Below, one piece after another: positions 1-9,581 of a stretch of DNA of 64,000 bases. Both the position numbers and the translations under genes were made by a program. How positions within the stretch are numbered: position 1 is the first letter of the stretch; each line of letters begins with the position of its first letter. Source of the stretch: Tepidiphilus succinatimandens (lineage in GTDB: Bacteria; Pseudomonadota; Gammaproteobacteria; Burkholderiales; Rhodocyclaceae); contig NZ_SBIK01000002.1 in NCBI RefSeq assembly GCF_006503695.1, positions 82,737 through 146,736 on the forward strand, given 5' to 3'. Below the pieces are notes generated by a model. It was given only the letters and a program-made list of their open reading frames with translations, did no database searches and was not told where the DNA came from.

Positions 1-323
1 TCGCCCAAGCCAGCGGCTGGCAGCGAGGACTCTTCCTCGCCCTCGCGTTCGGCGTGAGCGCGTGGCTGTCGTGGCTCGCCGCGAGCCCGGGGGCGGAACG
101 GATGGAGCGCTTCGCCTACGGCCTGATCGTCGGCGGCGCGCTCGGCAACGCCATCGATCGGCTGGCGCACGGCGCCGTCTACGATTTCCTGCTCTTTCAC
201 GCCGGGCGCTGGGCTTGGCCCGCCTTCAATCTTGCCGACAGCGCCATCACGGTCGGTGTGGCGCTGCTGCTGTGGCACTACCGCCGGCCCCACGATACCC
301 CTCGCCCCGCTTCCCAGGAATGA
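1..323 (+). CDS. lspA: Lipoprotein signal peptidase LspA (5' partial)
   Basis: Signal peptidase II, an inner-membrane aspartyl protease that removes the signal peptide of prolipoproteins after lipid attachment. The start lies outside the window; the frame is open from base 3 to the TGA at 321-323, giving about 106 C-terminal residues. Both conserved blocks are visible: GNAIDRL followed by YDF, and FNLADSAI; each carries one of the two catalytic aspartates. A last hydrophobic segment and a short hydrophilic tail follow. The stop overlaps the fkpB start in an ATGA, so the two are translationally coupled, as in the widespread lspA-fkpB-ispH order. Confidence 0.95.
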   Translation, partial: AQASGWQRGLFLALAFGVSAWLSWLAASPGAERMERFAYGLIVGGALGNAIDRLAHGAVYDFLLFHAGRWAWPAFNLADSAITVGVALLLWHYRRPHDTPRPASQE

Positions 324-757
324 GCGACATGACCGACACCGTCCGCCCCGACAGCCTCGTTACCCTGCACTACCGCTTTCTCCTCGAAGACGGCACCGCC
401 GTGGTGAGCACCTTCGAGGCCACTCCCGCCACCTTGCAGCTCGGCACCGGCGAAGTGCTGCCGGCGCTCGAGCGCTGCCTGGCGGGCCTGCGCGTGGGCG
501 AGCGCCGCGTCTTCACGCTGCCGCCCGAAGAAGCCTTCGGCCCGCATCGCCCCGAGCTCGTCGAGCGCGTGGCGCGCGCCGATTTCCCCCCGGAAGTCAC
601 CGACGCGATGACGCTCCTGGAATTCGCCGCCCCCGACGGTTCGCGCTACGCGGGGCTGGTGCGGGAACTCACCGAAGAATACGGCGTCGTGGACTTCAAC
701 CATCCGCTCGCCGGCAAGACCGTCCGGCTCGAAGTGCACATCATCGGCATCAGCTGA
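320..757 (+). CDS. fkpB: FKBP-type peptidyl-prolyl isomerase FkpB/SlpA
   Basis: A 145-residue cytoplasmic FKBP of the SlpA type (prolyl isomerase and chaperone). The start at 320 is chosen because it forms the ATGA overlap with lspA and begins right before the FKBP fold ([13 protein letters not shown]). The FKBP core reads [17 protein letters not shown], then PPEEAFGP, which introduces the insert-in-flap domain ([16 protein letters not shown]), and the protein closes with [17 protein letters not shown]. That last block is typical of the bacterial IF-domain subfamily. ispH starts 5 bases downstream, so the genes are very likely one operon. Confidence 0.93.
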   Translation: MSDMTDTVRPDSLVTLHYRFLLEDGTAVVSTFEATPATLQLGTGEVLPALERCLAGLRVGERRVFTLPPEEAFGPHRPELVERVARADFPPEVTDAMTLLEFAAPDGSRYAGLVRELTEEYGVVDFNHPLAGKTVRLEVHIIGIS

Positions 758-762
758 ATCCC

Positions 763-1701
763 ATGAACGCCGCCCCCACCGTCCTGCTCGCCAATCCCCG
801 CGGCTTCTGCGCCGGAGTCGATCGGGCCATCGAGATCGTCGAGCGGGCGCTCGAGCACTTCGGCGCCCCCATCTACGTGCGCCACGAGATCGTGCACAAC
901 CGCCACGTGGTCGAGTCGTTGCGCGCGCGCGGCGCCGTCTTCGTCGAAGAGCTCGACGAGGTACCCGACGGAGCCGTGGTCGTCTTCAGTGCCCACGGCG
1001 TGGCCCAAGGAGTCCATGAGCGGGCCCGCGCGCGCGGCCTCACCGTGCTCGACGCCACCTGCCCGCTGGTGACCAAGGTGCACCACGAAGTACAGCGCCT
1101 GCACCGCCAAGGCTACGACATCGTGATGATCGGCCACCGAGGGCATCCCGAGGTGGAAGGCACGATGGGGCAGGTGCCCGATCGCATCCACCTCGTCGAG
1201 ACCGAGGAGGACGTCGCCCGGCTCACGCTCGACCCCGAACGCTGCGCCTACGTCACCCAGACGACGCTGTCGGTCGACGACGCCCGGCGCCTCATCGAGC
1301 GGCTCACCGCACGCTATCCGCACATCCTCGGTCCGAAAAAAGACGACATCTGCTACGCCACGCAAAACCGTCAGGACGCCGTCAAGCGCCTTGCCGCCCA
1401 ATGCGATCTCGTGCTGGTGATCGGCTCGCCCAACAGCTCCAATTCCAACCGCCTGCGGGAAGTGGCCGCAGCGCTGGGGGTTCCGGCGCACCTCATCGAG
1501 GACGAAACGGCGCTCACCGCCGAGACGATCGAGGGCGCGCGGCGCATCGGTCTCACCGCCGGCGCTTCGGCCCCGGAAGCACTCGTACAGCGCGTGCTCG
1601 CCCGGTTGCGGGAACTGGGCGCTGCCGAAATCGCCGAGCTGCCGGGCGTGGCGGAAAACGTCCGCTTCACCCTTCCCAAAACCCTCACGGAGGCGACATG
1701 A
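763..1701 (+). CDS. ispH: 4-hydroxy-3-methylbut-2-enyl diphosphate reductase
   Basis: IspH (LytB) is the [4Fe-4S] enzyme that performs the last step of the MEP pathway, reducing HMBPP to IPP and DMAPP. The 312 residues match the family length. The three cluster ligands are visible as C16 (RGFCAGVDR), C100 (DATCPLV) and C197 ([10 protein letters not shown]). Substrate-pocket motifs [17 protein letters not shown] and the C-terminal [11 protein letters not shown] are intact. Start ATG at 763 is right before the conserved N-terminus. It shares an ATGA overlap with xseB, joining an ispH cluster directly to the xseB-ispA-dxs cluster. Confidence 0.97.
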   Translation: MNAAPTVLLANPRGFCAGVDRAIEIVERALEHFGAPIYVRHEIVHNRHVVESLRARGAVFVEELDEVPDGAVVVFSAHGVAQGVHERARARGLTVLDATCPLVTKVHHEVQRLHRQGYDIVMIGHRGHPEVEGTMGQVPDRIHLVETEEDVARLTLDPERCAYVTQTTLSVDDARRLIERLTARYPHILGPKKDDICYATQNRQDAVKRLAAQCDLVLVIGSPNSSNSNRLREVAAALGVPAHLIEDETALTAETIEGARRIGLTAGASAPEALVQRVLARLRELGAAEIAELPGVAENVRFTLPKTLTEAT

Positions 1702-1937
1702 GCGAATCCACTGCCGCACCCGAGCACCTCGACTTCGAAGCCGCGCTCACCGAACTCGAGCGCATCGTCCAGGCGCTGGAGACCGGCCGCCTGCCGCTGG
1801 AGACGGCGCTGCAGCGCTATCAGCAAGGCGTGGCGCTGGTGCGTCGCTGCCGTCAGGTGCTCGACGAAGCCGAACAGCGGCTGCTCGCCATCGAAAACGG
1901 CACTTTCGTGCCCCTCGACCCGCCCGCCGAACGATGA
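1698..1937 (+). CDS. xseB: Exodeoxyribonuclease VII small subunit
   Basis: Small subunit of exonuclease VII, which with XseA degrades single-stranded DNA. It is 79 residues, normal for the family, with the diagnostic core [18 protein letters not shown] followed by [19 protein letters not shown] and the conserved C-terminal helix LDEAEQRL. The ATG at 1698 overlaps the ispH stop; its purine-rich ribosome site (GGAGGC) lies inside the ispH end. The stop overlaps the ispA ATG. xseB-ispA-dxs is a common proteobacterial order; xseA is not in this window. Confidence 0.93.
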   Translation: MSESTAAPEHLDFEAALTELERIVQALETGRLPLETALQRYQQGVALVRRCRQVLDEAEQRLLAIENGTFVPLDPPAER

Positions 1938-2836
1938 CGTTCTCTGAGCGCGAACCGTTCGAGACGTGGTGCGAGCGCCGCCGTGCCCTCGTCGAACACT
2001 TCCTCGATCAGATCCTGCCCGCCGCCGAGGCCGAACCCCAGCGCCTGCACGAAGCGATGCGCTACGCCGTGCTCGGCGGCGGCAAGCGCATCCGGCCGCT
2101 GCTCGTCTTCGCTTCCGGCGAGGGGTTCGATGCCCCCATCGAGACCCTGTTGCCCGTCGCTGCGGCGGTCGAGCTCATCCACGTCTATTCTCTGGTGCAC
2201 GACGACCTCCCCGCAATGGATGACGACGCGCTGCGTCATGGCCGCCCCACCGTCCATGTGGCCTTCGACGAAGCCACGGCCCTGCTCACGGGGGATGCGC
2301 TCCAGACGCTCGCCTTCCAGCTGCTCGCCACGCCGCTTCCCGGCCTGTCACCCGATCGCCAGCTCGGCCTCTTGCGTGGCCTCGCCCGCGCGGCCGGCTC
2401 GCACGGCATGGCCGGTGGCCAGGCACTCGACCTCGCTGCCACCGGCCGCAAGATTCCCCTCGAAGCGCTGCAAACGCTGCATCGGTGCAAGACCGGGGCG
2501 CTCATCCGCTACGCGATCCTCGCCGGCGCTCACTGCGACGAACCCGATGAAACCGCCTGCACGGCGCTCGAACGCGGCGCCAACGCCCTAGGGTTGCTCT
2601 TCCAGATCACCGACGACATCCTGGACGCCACCGCCGACAGCGCCACCCTGGGCAAGACGGCCGGCAAGGACGAGCGCCACGCCAAGGCCACCTACGTCAC
2701 GCTCCTGGGATTGGAGGGAGCGATCGAGGCGGCCCAGCGCACCCTGGAAGAAACCCTCGGTGCGCTCGAACCGGTGGGCGCGCGCGCCGAGCGCCTGCGC
2801 GAGCTCGCCCGTTTCGTTGCCAACCGCCGGCGCTGA
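1934..2836 (+). CDS. ispA: Polyprenyl (farnesyl) diphosphate synthase IspA
   Basis: Short-chain trans-prenyl transferase that condenses IPP with DMAPP and GPP to farnesyl diphosphate, feeding undecaprenol, quinone and heme side chains. It is 300 residues. The first aspartate-rich motif is DDLPAMDDD (residues 90-98) and the second is DDILD (227-231). GGGKRIRP and [16 protein letters not shown] are further family signatures. It overlaps xseB by 4 nt and is followed 5 nt later by dxs, so one transcript supplies both the precursor enzymes and the first prenyl chain enzyme. Geranyl specificity cannot be excluded from sequence alone. Confidence 0.95.
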   Translation: MTFSEREPFETWCERRRALVEHFLDQILPAAEAEPQRLHEAMRYAVLGGGKRIRPLLVFASGEGFDAPIETLLPVAAAVELIHVYSLVHDDLPAMDDDALRHGRPTVHVAFDEATALLTGDALQTLAFQLLATPLPGLSPDRQLGLLRGLARAAGSHGMAGGQALDLAATGRKIPLEALQTLHRCKTGALIRYAILAGAHCDEPDETACTALERGANALGLLFQITDDILDATADSATLGKTAGKDERHAKATYVTLLGLEGAIEAAQRTLEETLGALEPVGARAERLRELARFVANRRR

Positions 2837-2841
2837 CCCCC

Positions 2842-4707
2842 ATGACTGAACGTTTTCCCCTACTCAGCCGCATCGACGACCCTGCCGACCTGCGCCGCCT
2901 GTCGCTGCCCGAACTCAAGCGGCTCGCCGCCGAGCTGCGTCAGTTCATCCTCGAGACGGTGGCGCACACTGGCGGGCACCTGGCTTCCAACCTCGGCGCC
3001 GTCGAACTCACCATCGCGCTGCACTACGTCTACGACACCCCCTACGATCGCCTCGTCTGGGACGTGGGGCATCAGACTTACGGTCACAAGATCCTCACCG
3101 GCCGGCGCGACCGCATGGCCACGCTGCGCCAGCATGGCGGGCTCTCCGGCTTTCCCAAGCGCGAAGAGAGCCCCTACGACACCTTCGGCACGGGACACTC
3201 CTCCACCTCCATCTCGGCCGCACTGGGCATGGCGCTCGCCGCCCGTGCCCGCGGCGAAAAGCGCCAATGCGTGGCGGTGATCGGCGACGGGGCGATGTCG
3301 GCCGGCATGGCATTCGAGGCGCTCAACCACGCCGGCGACCTCGACGGAATCGACCTCACGGTGATCCTCAACGACAACGAGATGTCGATCTCGCCGCCGG
3401 TGGGGGCGCTCACCCAGGTTTTCGCGCGGCTTCTGAGCGGCGAGCCCTACAACACCGCGCGCCGGGTGGGTGAGACGGTGCTCTCGGCCGCCCCGCCAAT
3501 CAAGGCGCTCGCGCGACGCGTCGAAGAACACGTCAAGGGCATGATCTCGCCGCCGGGCACGCTCTTCGAGGAATTCGGTTTCCACTACTACGGCCCCATC
3601 GATGGGCACGACCTCGACGTGCTGGTTCCGACGCTTGCCAACCTGCGCAAGCTCGGCGGCCTGCGCTTCGTGCACGTCGTCACCAAGAAAGGGCGCGGCT
3701 ACAAACTCGCCGAGGCCGACCCCGTGCTCTATCACGGCGTGTCGCGCTTCGACCACGCCAAGGGGCTGGAGCCGGCCAAGGCCAGCCGCCCCACCTACAC
3801 CCAGATCTTCGGCGACTGGATCTTCGACATGGCCGCGCGCGACCCACGCCTCATCGGCATCACCCCGGCCATGCGCGAGGGCTCGGGCCTGGTGCGCTTC
3901 GCCCAGGAATACCCCGAGCGCTATTTCGACGTCGGCATTGCCGAGCAGCACGCCCTCACCCTCGCCGCCGGGCTTGCCTGCGAAGGGTTCAAACCGGTGG
4001 TGGCGATCTACTCCACTTTCCTGCAGCGCGCCTACGACCAGCTCATCCACGACATCGCCCTGCAGAACCTGCCCGTGGTCTTGGCCATCGACCGCGGCGG
4101 ACTGGTGGGCGCCGACGGACCCACGCACCACGGCGCCTTCGACCTGAGCTTTCTGGCCTGCGTGCCCAATCTCGTGGTGATGGCACCGGCCGACGAGAAC
4201 GAATGCCGCCGCATGCTCACCACCGCTTTCCTGCACGACGGCCCAGCAGCGGTACGCTACCCCCGTGGTCATGGCCCCGGCGTCCCCCTTGATCCAGGGT
4301 TAGAGCCTTTGCCGATCGGCAAAGCCGAACTGCTGCGCCAGGGCCGGCGCATCGCGCTGCTCGCCCTCGGTTCGATGGTGGCGCCAGCGCGCGAAGTCGG
4401 TGAGCGGCTCGACGCCACGGTGGTCAACCTGCGCTTCGTCAAACCGCTCGACGAGACCACGATACGCGCCGTGGCCGCCACCCATGACGTGCTCGTCACG
4501 CTGGAAGAGAACGCCGTCATCGGCGGGGCCGGAGCCGAAGTCGCGCGCATCGTCCAGACGCTGGACACCCCACCCCGGCTGCTGCGCCTGGGACTGCCCG
4601 ATCGCTTCATCGAGCACGGCGACCCGGCCCTGCTGCTGCGCCTGGTAGGGCTCGACGCCGACGGCATCCAGGCGGCGATAGCGCGCTTCGATGGCGGCGA
4701 TGCTTGA
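2842..4707 (+). CDS. dxs: 1-deoxy-D-xylulose-5-phosphate synthase
   Basis: Thiamine-diphosphate enzyme that condenses pyruvate and glyceraldehyde-3-phosphate, the first and usually flux-controlling step of the MEP pathway. It is 621 residues, full length. The ThDP/Mg site [18 protein letters not shown] with a downstream NDNEMSIS, the [12 protein letters not shown] block, the transketolase-like middle domain with the catalytic glutamate in [14 protein letters not shown], and the C-terminal [13 protein letters not shown] are all present. It lies 5 nt after ispA. Together with ispH in the same run, three isoprenoid genes are co-oriented within 4 kb. Confidence 0.97.
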   Translation: MTERFPLLSRIDDPADLRRLSLPELKRLAAELRQFILETVAHTGGHLASNLGAVELTIALHYVYDTPYDRLVWDVGHQTYGHKILTGRRDRMATLRQHGGLSGFPKREESPYDTFGTGHSSTSISAALGMALAARARGEKRQCVAVIGDGAMSAGMAFEALNHAGDLDGIDLTVILNDNEMSISPPVGALTQVFARLLSGEPYNTARRVGETVLSAAPPIKALARRVEEHVKGMISPPGTLFEEFGFHYYGPIDGHDLDVLVPTLANLRKLGGLRFVHVVTKKGRGYKLAEADPVLYHGVSRFDHAKGLEPAKASRPTYTQIFGDWIFDMAARDPRLIGITPAMREGSGLVRFAQEYPERYFDVGIAEQHALTLAAGLACEGFKPVVAIYSTFLQRAYDQLIHDIALQNLPVVLAIDRGGLVGADGPTHHGAFDLSFLACVPNLVVMAPADENECRRMLTTAFLHDGPAAVRYPRGHGPGVPLDPGLEPLPIGKAELLRQGRRIALLALGSMVAPAREVGERLDATVVNLRFVKPLDETTIRAVAATHDVLVTLEENAVIGGAGAEVARIVQTLDTPPRLLRLGLPDRFIEHGDPALLLRLVGLDADGIQAAIARFDGGDA

Positions 4708-4731
4708 CCCGTCACGGCATGGGTCTACGAT
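4704..4731 (+). promoter_or_regulatory. Candidate sigma-70 promoter for folE2
   Basis: TTGACC at 4704-4709 (overlapping the dxs stop) and TACGAT at 4726-4731 are separated by 16 nt. This gives folE2 an independent start about 30 nt upstream of its ATG, in the only sizeable gap (61 nt) of the run. The call rests on box match and spacing only. Confidence 0.5.
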
Positions 4732-4768
4732 AGGATCACCCCCCAAGAACGAAACGAGAGAACCCGAC

Positions 4769-5575
4769 ATGGACCAAGCGATCCAACCCATCCCCGACGT
4801 GCAATCCTTCGCCGATCACCGCCACATGGCCATCGACAAGGTCGGCATCAAGAGCATCCGCCACCCCATCCGCGTGAGTGACCGCAGCGGCGGCGTGCAG
4901 CACACCGTCGCCACCTTCAACATGTACGTGGGGCTGCCGCACAACTTCAAGGGCACGCACATGTCGCGCTTCGTCGAGATCCTCAACGCCCACGAGCGCG
5001 AGATCTCGGTCGAGAATTTCGAACCCATGCTGCGGCAGATGGTCGAGCGGCTCGAAGCCGAGACCGGCCACATCGAGATGAGCTTTCCCTACTTCATCGA
5101 GAAGCGCGCCCCGGTCACCGGCGTGCCAAGCCTGATGGACTACGACGTCACCTTCATCGGCGAGATCCTCGCCGGCGGCGAGTACCGCTTCACCATGAAA
5201 GTGGTGGTACCGGTCACGAGCCTGTGCCCCTGCTCGAAGAAGATCTCGGCTTACGGCGCGCACAACCAGCGCTCGCACGTCACCATCACCGCACGCACGA
5301 TCGATCACGTCTGGATCGAAGAGCTCGTGCAACTGGCCGAGAAAGAAGCCTCCAGCGAACTCTATGGGCTCTTGAAGCGCCCCGACGAGAAATACGTCAC
5401 CGAGCACGCCTACGACAACCCAAAGTTCGTCGAAGACATGGTGCGCGACGTCGCCGCCCGGCTCGATGCCGACCCGCGCATCGTGCATTACGTCGCCGAA
5501 TCGGAGAACTTCGAGTCCATCCACAACCACTCGGCCTATGCGCTGATCGAGCGCGACAAGACCAAGCCCCGTTGA
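4769..5575 (+). CDS. folE2: GTP cyclohydrolase FolE2 (type IB)
   Basis: Converts GTP to 7,8-dihydroneopterin triphosphate, the entry to tetrahydrofolate synthesis. FolE2 replaces or backs up the Zn-dependent FolE and can use other metals. The start at 4769 is the first ATG after a purine-rich stretch and gives 268 residues. The catalytic cysteine block [15 protein letters not shown] and the C-terminal [15 protein letters not shown] are conserved. Whether a type IA FolE also exists elsewhere in the genome is not visible. A bidirectional terminator follows. Confidence 0.95.
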   Translation: MDQAIQPIPDVQSFADHRHMAIDKVGIKSIRHPIRVSDRSGGVQHTVATFNMYVGLPHNFKGTHMSRFVEILNAHEREISVENFEPMLRQMVERLEAETGHIEMSFPYFIEKRAPVTGVPSLMDYDVTFIGEILAGGEYRFTMKVVVPVTSLCPCSKKISAYGAHNQRSHVTITARTIDHVWIEELVQLAEKEASSELYGLLKRPDEKYVTEHAYDNPKFVEDMVRDVAARLDADPRIVHYVAESENFESIHNHSAYALIERDKTKPR

Positions 5576-5581
5576 CGCGAG

Positions 5582-5611
5582 AAGGCGCCGGTCGGACTGC
5601 CCCGGCGCCTT
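5582..5611. terminator. Bidirectional intrinsic terminator between folE2 and the MaoC gene
   Basis: Perfect 10-bp arms at 5582-5591 and 5602-5611 around a 10-nt loop, stem GGCGCCGG with AA/TT ends, followed on + by a T-rich tract. The genes on either side are convergent, so the hairpin can serve both. Confidence 0.8.
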
Positions 5612-5636
5612 TCCTTTCCAGAAATGCTGCGCTGCA

Positions 5637-6074
5637 TCAACGCGGCGGAATGAAGACCACCGCTTCGCCTTCGAGCACCACCTTGTCGCGCACGATGCAA
5701 CGCGTGTCCAGCGTGACGCGCCGTTTCTCCGGCAGCAGCCCGATGACGGTCGCACGCGACACCACCGTGTCGCCGGCGCGCACCGGCGAGAGGAAGCGCA
5801 CCGTCTGTGACACATATACCGCCCCCGGGCCCGGCATCTTCGTGCCCAGCACCGACGAGACGAAGCTCACGGTGAGAAAGCCGTGGGCGATGCGCCCCTT
5901 GAACATGGTCGTGGCGGCGAACTCGTCGTCCATGTGCACCGGGTTCATGTCGCCCGAAACGCCGGCGAACATGAGGATGTCGGCGTCGGTGACGGTACGG
6001 CTCGTCTCCGCCGTCATCCCGACGTGCAGCTCCTCGAAACGGTAGCCCATGATCGCGTTGAAGTCCCTTGCCAT
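5637..6074 (-). CDS. MaoC-like (R)-specific enoyl-CoA hydratase
   Basis: A 145-residue hot-dog fold hydratase of the MaoC/PhaJ group, hydrating trans-2-enoyl-CoA to (R)-3-hydroxyacyl-CoA. The hydratase 2 motif reads FAGVSGDMNPVHMDD, with the expected catalytic pair D42 and H47. RIAHGFLTVSFVSSVLG and the C-terminal beta strands follow the family. The start is supported by AAGGAG upstream. It stands alone, convergent with folE2 and divergent from the PAS/EAL gene. A PhaJ-like role feeding the PHA synthase at 28.8 kb is possible but not shown by context. Confidence 0.85.
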   Translation of the reverse strand: MARDFNAIMGYRFEELHVGMTAETSRTVTDADILMFAGVSGDMNPVHMDDEFAATTMFKGRIAHGFLTVSFVSSVLGTKMPGPGAVYVSQTVRFLSPVRAGDTVVSRATVIGLLPEKRRVTLDTRCIVRDKVVLEGEAVVFIPPR

Positions 6075-6275
6075 TCTTCTTCTCCTTTGCTCGAGATTAT
6101 TGGGTAGAGTGAGTTTACCACGTCAATGCTGCGTTGCAACAAAAATCGGTTCCCTTACCCCTTCTCGACCCAGACCGCACAAGCAAAATCCAGCCGCGCC
6201 GCCCGTTCCAAGCACGGATAAACGCTCATTACGCCGGTCTTATTTCGCCACTGCGCGTTGACCGAAGGTGATATC

Positions 6276-7793
6276 GTGTCCCTATCGCCCATTGTGCGCC
6301 GAGCCTCCGTCACCATGGAAACCCAACCGCCCAGCGAACCTTTCCGGCCCGATTTCTCCGAGGGCGCGGAAACGGGCCTGTACCTCGCCCTCCTCGAGCT
6401 CATCGACGAAGGGCTCATCCTCACCAGCGACGAAACCATCCTGGAGGCGAACACCGCCGCCTGCCGCCTGCTCGAGCGCGACTACCGCGACCTGATCCGG
6501 CAGCCGCTCGCCAACCTCTTCCCCTCGGACAAGGAATTCCTGCAGGCACGGGCCCGTTGGTTCATCCAGGGGCAAAGCCGCGGCAGCATCCGCATGGCGC
6601 TTCCAGGCGGCCGCTCGCGGCTCTTCCGCTTCATCGCCGCCGCCCGCCTGCGCCCGGGCCTGCATGCCATCCTCTTCTCACCCGACCTGATCGGTGAGGT
6701 ATACCGCGACGTCGCGCACACCGATGCCTTTTGGCCGCGACTCGCCGCCGCCGTGCCCCAGCCGGTGGTGGTGCTGGATGAAGCCGGGCGCATCGCCGCG
6801 CTCAACGATGCCGCTCGACCCTTCTTCCCTGCCGAACGGAGGGAATGGCTGCTGCAGCCGCTGTCGCGCTTTGCCGCCGTCGCCTGGCCGCCGGAGGGCG
6901 AAGCACCGCTCGCCCGGATCGAGGGGCTGGGCGAAGCGCCGGTGCGCGCCCGCGTGCTCGACGGGCCCCAACGAGGATGGCGCGTCCTCGTCTTCGAACG
7001 CCTGCCGCGATTCGCCCCTGCCGTCACTCCCTCCGCCCCGGCGGTCCCGCCGCTCGATCCGCTCGCCGTTGCGCTCAGGAAGAGCCCCGAAGAATCCTTC
7101 GCCTTGCAGTTGGAGCCGCTCGTCGATCTCCAGCAGCGGCGGCTTGCCGGCGCCCATGCCCGACTCGTGTGGAACCATCCCGCCTTCGCCGGCCTCGCCC
7201 CCGAACGGCTCACCGAACTCGCGCGCCGGGCGCAAGCCATCCCGCGCCTGACCCGCTCTGCCTTCGCCGGACTGACCGTGCTCGCCCCCCGCCTGCCCGG
7301 TCGCATCACCCTTTCGCTGGCCGCGGAGGCACTGCGCGACCCGGCTCTGACCCAATCGGTGGAGATGGCGCTCGCCGCCGGCATCCGCCCCGAGGCGCTC
7401 GAATTCGCCCTCGATCTGCCCGCCTGCGCTGCGCTCGACACCGAAGCCGCAGCGACGCTGCTCGCGCTCTCCCAACGCGGCATCCGCTGGATCGCCGCCG
7501 GGCTCGACGAGGCCGCCTTGCCGCTCGAGCAGCTCGCCCGGCTCCCCTGGAGCGGGCTGATGCTGCCTGCCTCGTGGATCTCGGGTCTGGGACGGGACGA
7601 GCGGCTGGAGGCGCTCGTCGGCGGGACGGTATCGCTCGCGCAGGCGATGCAGCTCGAAGTGCGCGCCCAGGGCGTGGCCACGGCAGGACAACGCGATTTC
7701 CTCGCCGCCTTGGGCGTTCGATTGCAACAAGGACCGTGGTTCGGCCCGGCCGTCACGTCGGGCGAACCCCTGCACGTCAGAGGGATGGAATAA
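6276..7793 (+). CDS. PAS protein with degenerate EAL domain
   Basis: About 505 residues. The GTG at 6276 is preferred over a TTG at 6258 because GAAGGTG ends 5 nt upstream; an ATG at 6315 is the other option. Residues about 40-135 look like a PAS domain (GLILTSDETILEANTAACRL), about 155-240 like a second PAS (VVVLDEAGRIAALNDAARPF), and about 275-495 follow the EAL fold (FALQLEPLVDL, then WNHPAFAGLAPERLTELARR, then QGPWFGPAV). The EAL motif is replaced by AHARL at 293-297, the metal-binding DD pair by AGLDE, and the late AEGVE-type glutamate by RAQGV, so c-di-GMP hydrolysis is unlikely. It is probably a sensor or scaffold. The 200-nt gap upstream shows no clear promoter. Confidence 0.75.
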   Translation: MSLSPIVRRASVTMETQPPSEPFRPDFSEGAETGLYLALLELIDEGLILTSDETILEANTAACRLLERDYRDLIRQPLANLFPSDKEFLQARARWFIQGQSRGSIRMALPGGRSRLFRFIAAARLRPGLHAILFSPDLIGEVYRDVAHTDAFWPRLAAAVPQPVVVLDEAGRIAALNDAARPFFPAERREWLLQPLSRFAAVAWPPEGEAPLARIEGLGEAPVRARVLDGPQRGWRVLVFERLPRFAPAVTPSAPAVPPLDPLAVALRKSPEESFALQLEPLVDLQQRRLAGAHARLVWNHPAFAGLAPERLTELARRAQAIPRLTRSAFAGLTVLAPRLPGRITLSLAAEALRDPALTQSVEMALAAGIRPEALEFALDLPACAALDTEAAATLLALSQRGIRWIAAGLDEAALPLEQLARLPWSGLMLPASWISGLGRDERLEALVGGTVSLAQAMQLEVRAQGVATAGQRDFLAALGVRLQQGPWFGPAVTSGEPLHVRGME

Positions 7794-7800
7794 AGCCGAT

Positions 7801-8127
7801 TCAGCGCGACAACACCGTCCGGCAATTCTCCTCGCGCCCCGTGAGCGTGCCGAGCCGTTCGAGCTGACGTTGCAGCGCTTCGTCGGGAATGCTGCGGTTC
7901 AGGCACCAGTCGCGCAGCTGCAGCATCAGGGCGAGCGTCTGCAGGTCGATCGAAGTCGCCCAGATACCAGCAAAGCCCGGATCCGGCCCTTCACGCAGCG
8001 GCGACGTAGGCCAAGCCTGGCGCACTTCAGGCGCGGCAAGCGGCGGCACCGGCTGAGGCAGCACCCCGCCTTGCGCCCAGACGCCGCCGCAGCACACCCA
8101 CGCGGCCAATGCAAGGACACGGCGCAT
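7801..8127 (-). CDS. Hypothetical small secreted protein
   Basis: A 108-residue protein with a clear Sec signal peptide (MRRVLALAAWVCCGGVWAQG, cleavage likely after WAQ or nearby), then a proline-rich stretch and a helical C-terminus containing two cysteines (DWCLN and EENCRT). GGAGAG lies 6 nt before the ATG. I do not recognise a family. It follows pntB by 77 nt on the same strand and ends 7 nt from the convergent PAS/EAL gene. A periplasmic location is inferred; function is unknown. Confidence 0.65.
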   Translation of the reverse strand: MRRVLALAAWVCCGGVWAQGGVLPQPVPPLAAPEVRQAWPTSPLREGPDPGFAGIWATSIDLQTLALMLQLRDWCLNRSIPDEALQRQLERLGTLTGREENCRTVLSR

Positions 8128-8204
8128 CCCCGCTCTCCAAGCCAATGAATCAAACTGCTGCCCCGACCGCGGCGATTCCTGCACGGGCCCGGGCCCACAG
8201 ACGC

Positions 8205-9581
8205 TCAGGCTTCCAGCTCCTTCAGGCGCTGGATGATGCGGGCGACCACCTCCTGCGCGCTGCCATAGACCATGTGGCAGTTGTCGCGGTAGAAGAGCTC
8301 GTTCTCGATGCCGGAGTACCCCGTACCCTTGCCGCGCTTGATCACCAGCACCTCGCGCGCCTGATCCACGTTGAGGATGGGCATGCCGTAGATGGGGCTC
8401 GACTTGTTGGTGCGCGCCGCGGGGTTGACCACGTCGTTCGCGCCGATCACCAGGGCGACGTCGGTCTGGGCGAACTCGGCGTTGATCTCCTCCAGGTCGA
8501 AGATCTTGTCGTAGGGCACGCCGGCCTCTGCGAGCAGCACGTTCATGTGTCCCGGCATGCGCCCCGCCACCGGGTGGATGGCGAACTTCACCTCCACCCC
8601 CGCCTCTTCGAGCAGCTGCGCCATCTCCCACACCTTGTGCTGGGCGCCGGCCACCGCCATGCCGTAGCCCGGCACGATGATCACCTTCTGCGCGTAGCGC
8701 AGGGTAGCCGCCGCGTCGTCGGGCGAATATTCCTTGAGCGAACCGCTCACCTCCCCTTGCGTCTCCTGCGCCTCGCCGGTGATCGGCGCAAAGATCACGG
8801 TGCGGATCGAACGGTTCATCGCCTTGGCCATGAGGAGCGTGAGCAGCGTACCGGAAGCGCCGACCACCGTGCCGGCCACGATCAGCAAGGGATTGGCGAG
8901 CACGTACCCTTCGAAGCCGACCGCCAGGCCCGTGAAGGCGTTGAGGAGCGAAATGACCACCGGCATGTCCGCCCCACCGATGGGCAGGGTGAGCAGCGCC
9001 CCCAGAGCGAGCGCGAGCAGGAAGAAGATCGTGAGCTCGAAACCGCCCGGATGCGAGGAAAAACCGATCGTCAAACCGATGCCGAAGGTAAAGAGCGCGA
9101 GGAAGAACACGACGTTGTTCTGCTGCGGCACCTGGTAGGTCTTCTTCAAGAGCCCCTGCAGCTTGGCAAAGGCCACGCAGCTACCGGAAAAGGCCACCGC
9201 GCCGATGATCGCCCCGAGCGCGGCGAGCAAGCCGACCGAGGCGTGATGCACGGCGTCCTGCCGCAAAAACTCCACCGCGGCGATCGCCGCCGCCGCCCCG
9301 CCACCCATGCCGTTGTAGATGGCCACCATCTGCGGCATGTCGGTCATCTTCACCGTCTTGCCCAAATACCAGGCGATCGCCGCCCCGATGACGATCGCGG
9401 TGATCATCAAGCCGTAGTTGTGCATCCCCGGCAAATAGAAAGTGACGAGCACCGCCGCGACCATGGCGTAGCCCGCCCACTGCACGCCGCGGCGCGCCGT
9501 GGCCGGAGAGCTCATCGCCTTCAACCCGAGGATGAAGGCGATCGCCACCAGGAAATAGATGAAATGGATGAACGTGCTCAT
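8205..9581 (-). CDS. pntB: NAD(P) transhydrogenase subunit beta
   Basis: Membrane plus NADP-binding subunit of the proton-translocating transhydrogenase, which uses proton-motive force to make NADPH from NADH. It is 458 residues: about nine hydrophobic segments in the first 270 residues, then domain III with VPGYGMAVAGAQ and the VALVIGANDVVNPAAR motif that bind NADP. The C-terminus KRGKGTGYSGIENELFYRDN is conserved. Its ATG overlaps the end of the alpha-2 gene by 4 nt. The three-gene form is the usual proteobacterial arrangement outside the enterics. Confidence 0.97.
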   Translation of the reverse strand: MSTFIHFIYFLVAIAFILGLKAMSSPATARRGVQWAGYAMVAAVLVTFYLPGMHNYGLMITAIVIGAAIAWYLGKTVKMTDMPQMVAIYNGMGGGAAAAIAAVEFLRQDAVHHASVGLLAALGAIIGAVAFSGSCVAFAKLQGLLKKTYQVPQQNNVVFFLALFTFGIGLTIGFSSHPGGFELTIFFLLALALGALLTLPIGGADMPVVISLLNAFTGLAVGFEGYVLANPLLIVAGTVVGASGTLLTLLMAKAMNRSIRTVIFAPITGEAQETQGEVSGSLKEYSPDDAAATLRYAQKVIIVPGYGMAVAGAQHKVWEMAQLLEEAGVEVKFAIHPVAGRMPGHMNVLLAEAGVPYDKIFDLEEINAEFAQTDVALVIGANDVVNPAARTNKSSPIYGMPILNVDQAREVLVIKRGKGTGYSGIENELFYRDNCHMVYGSAQEVVARIIQRLKELEA

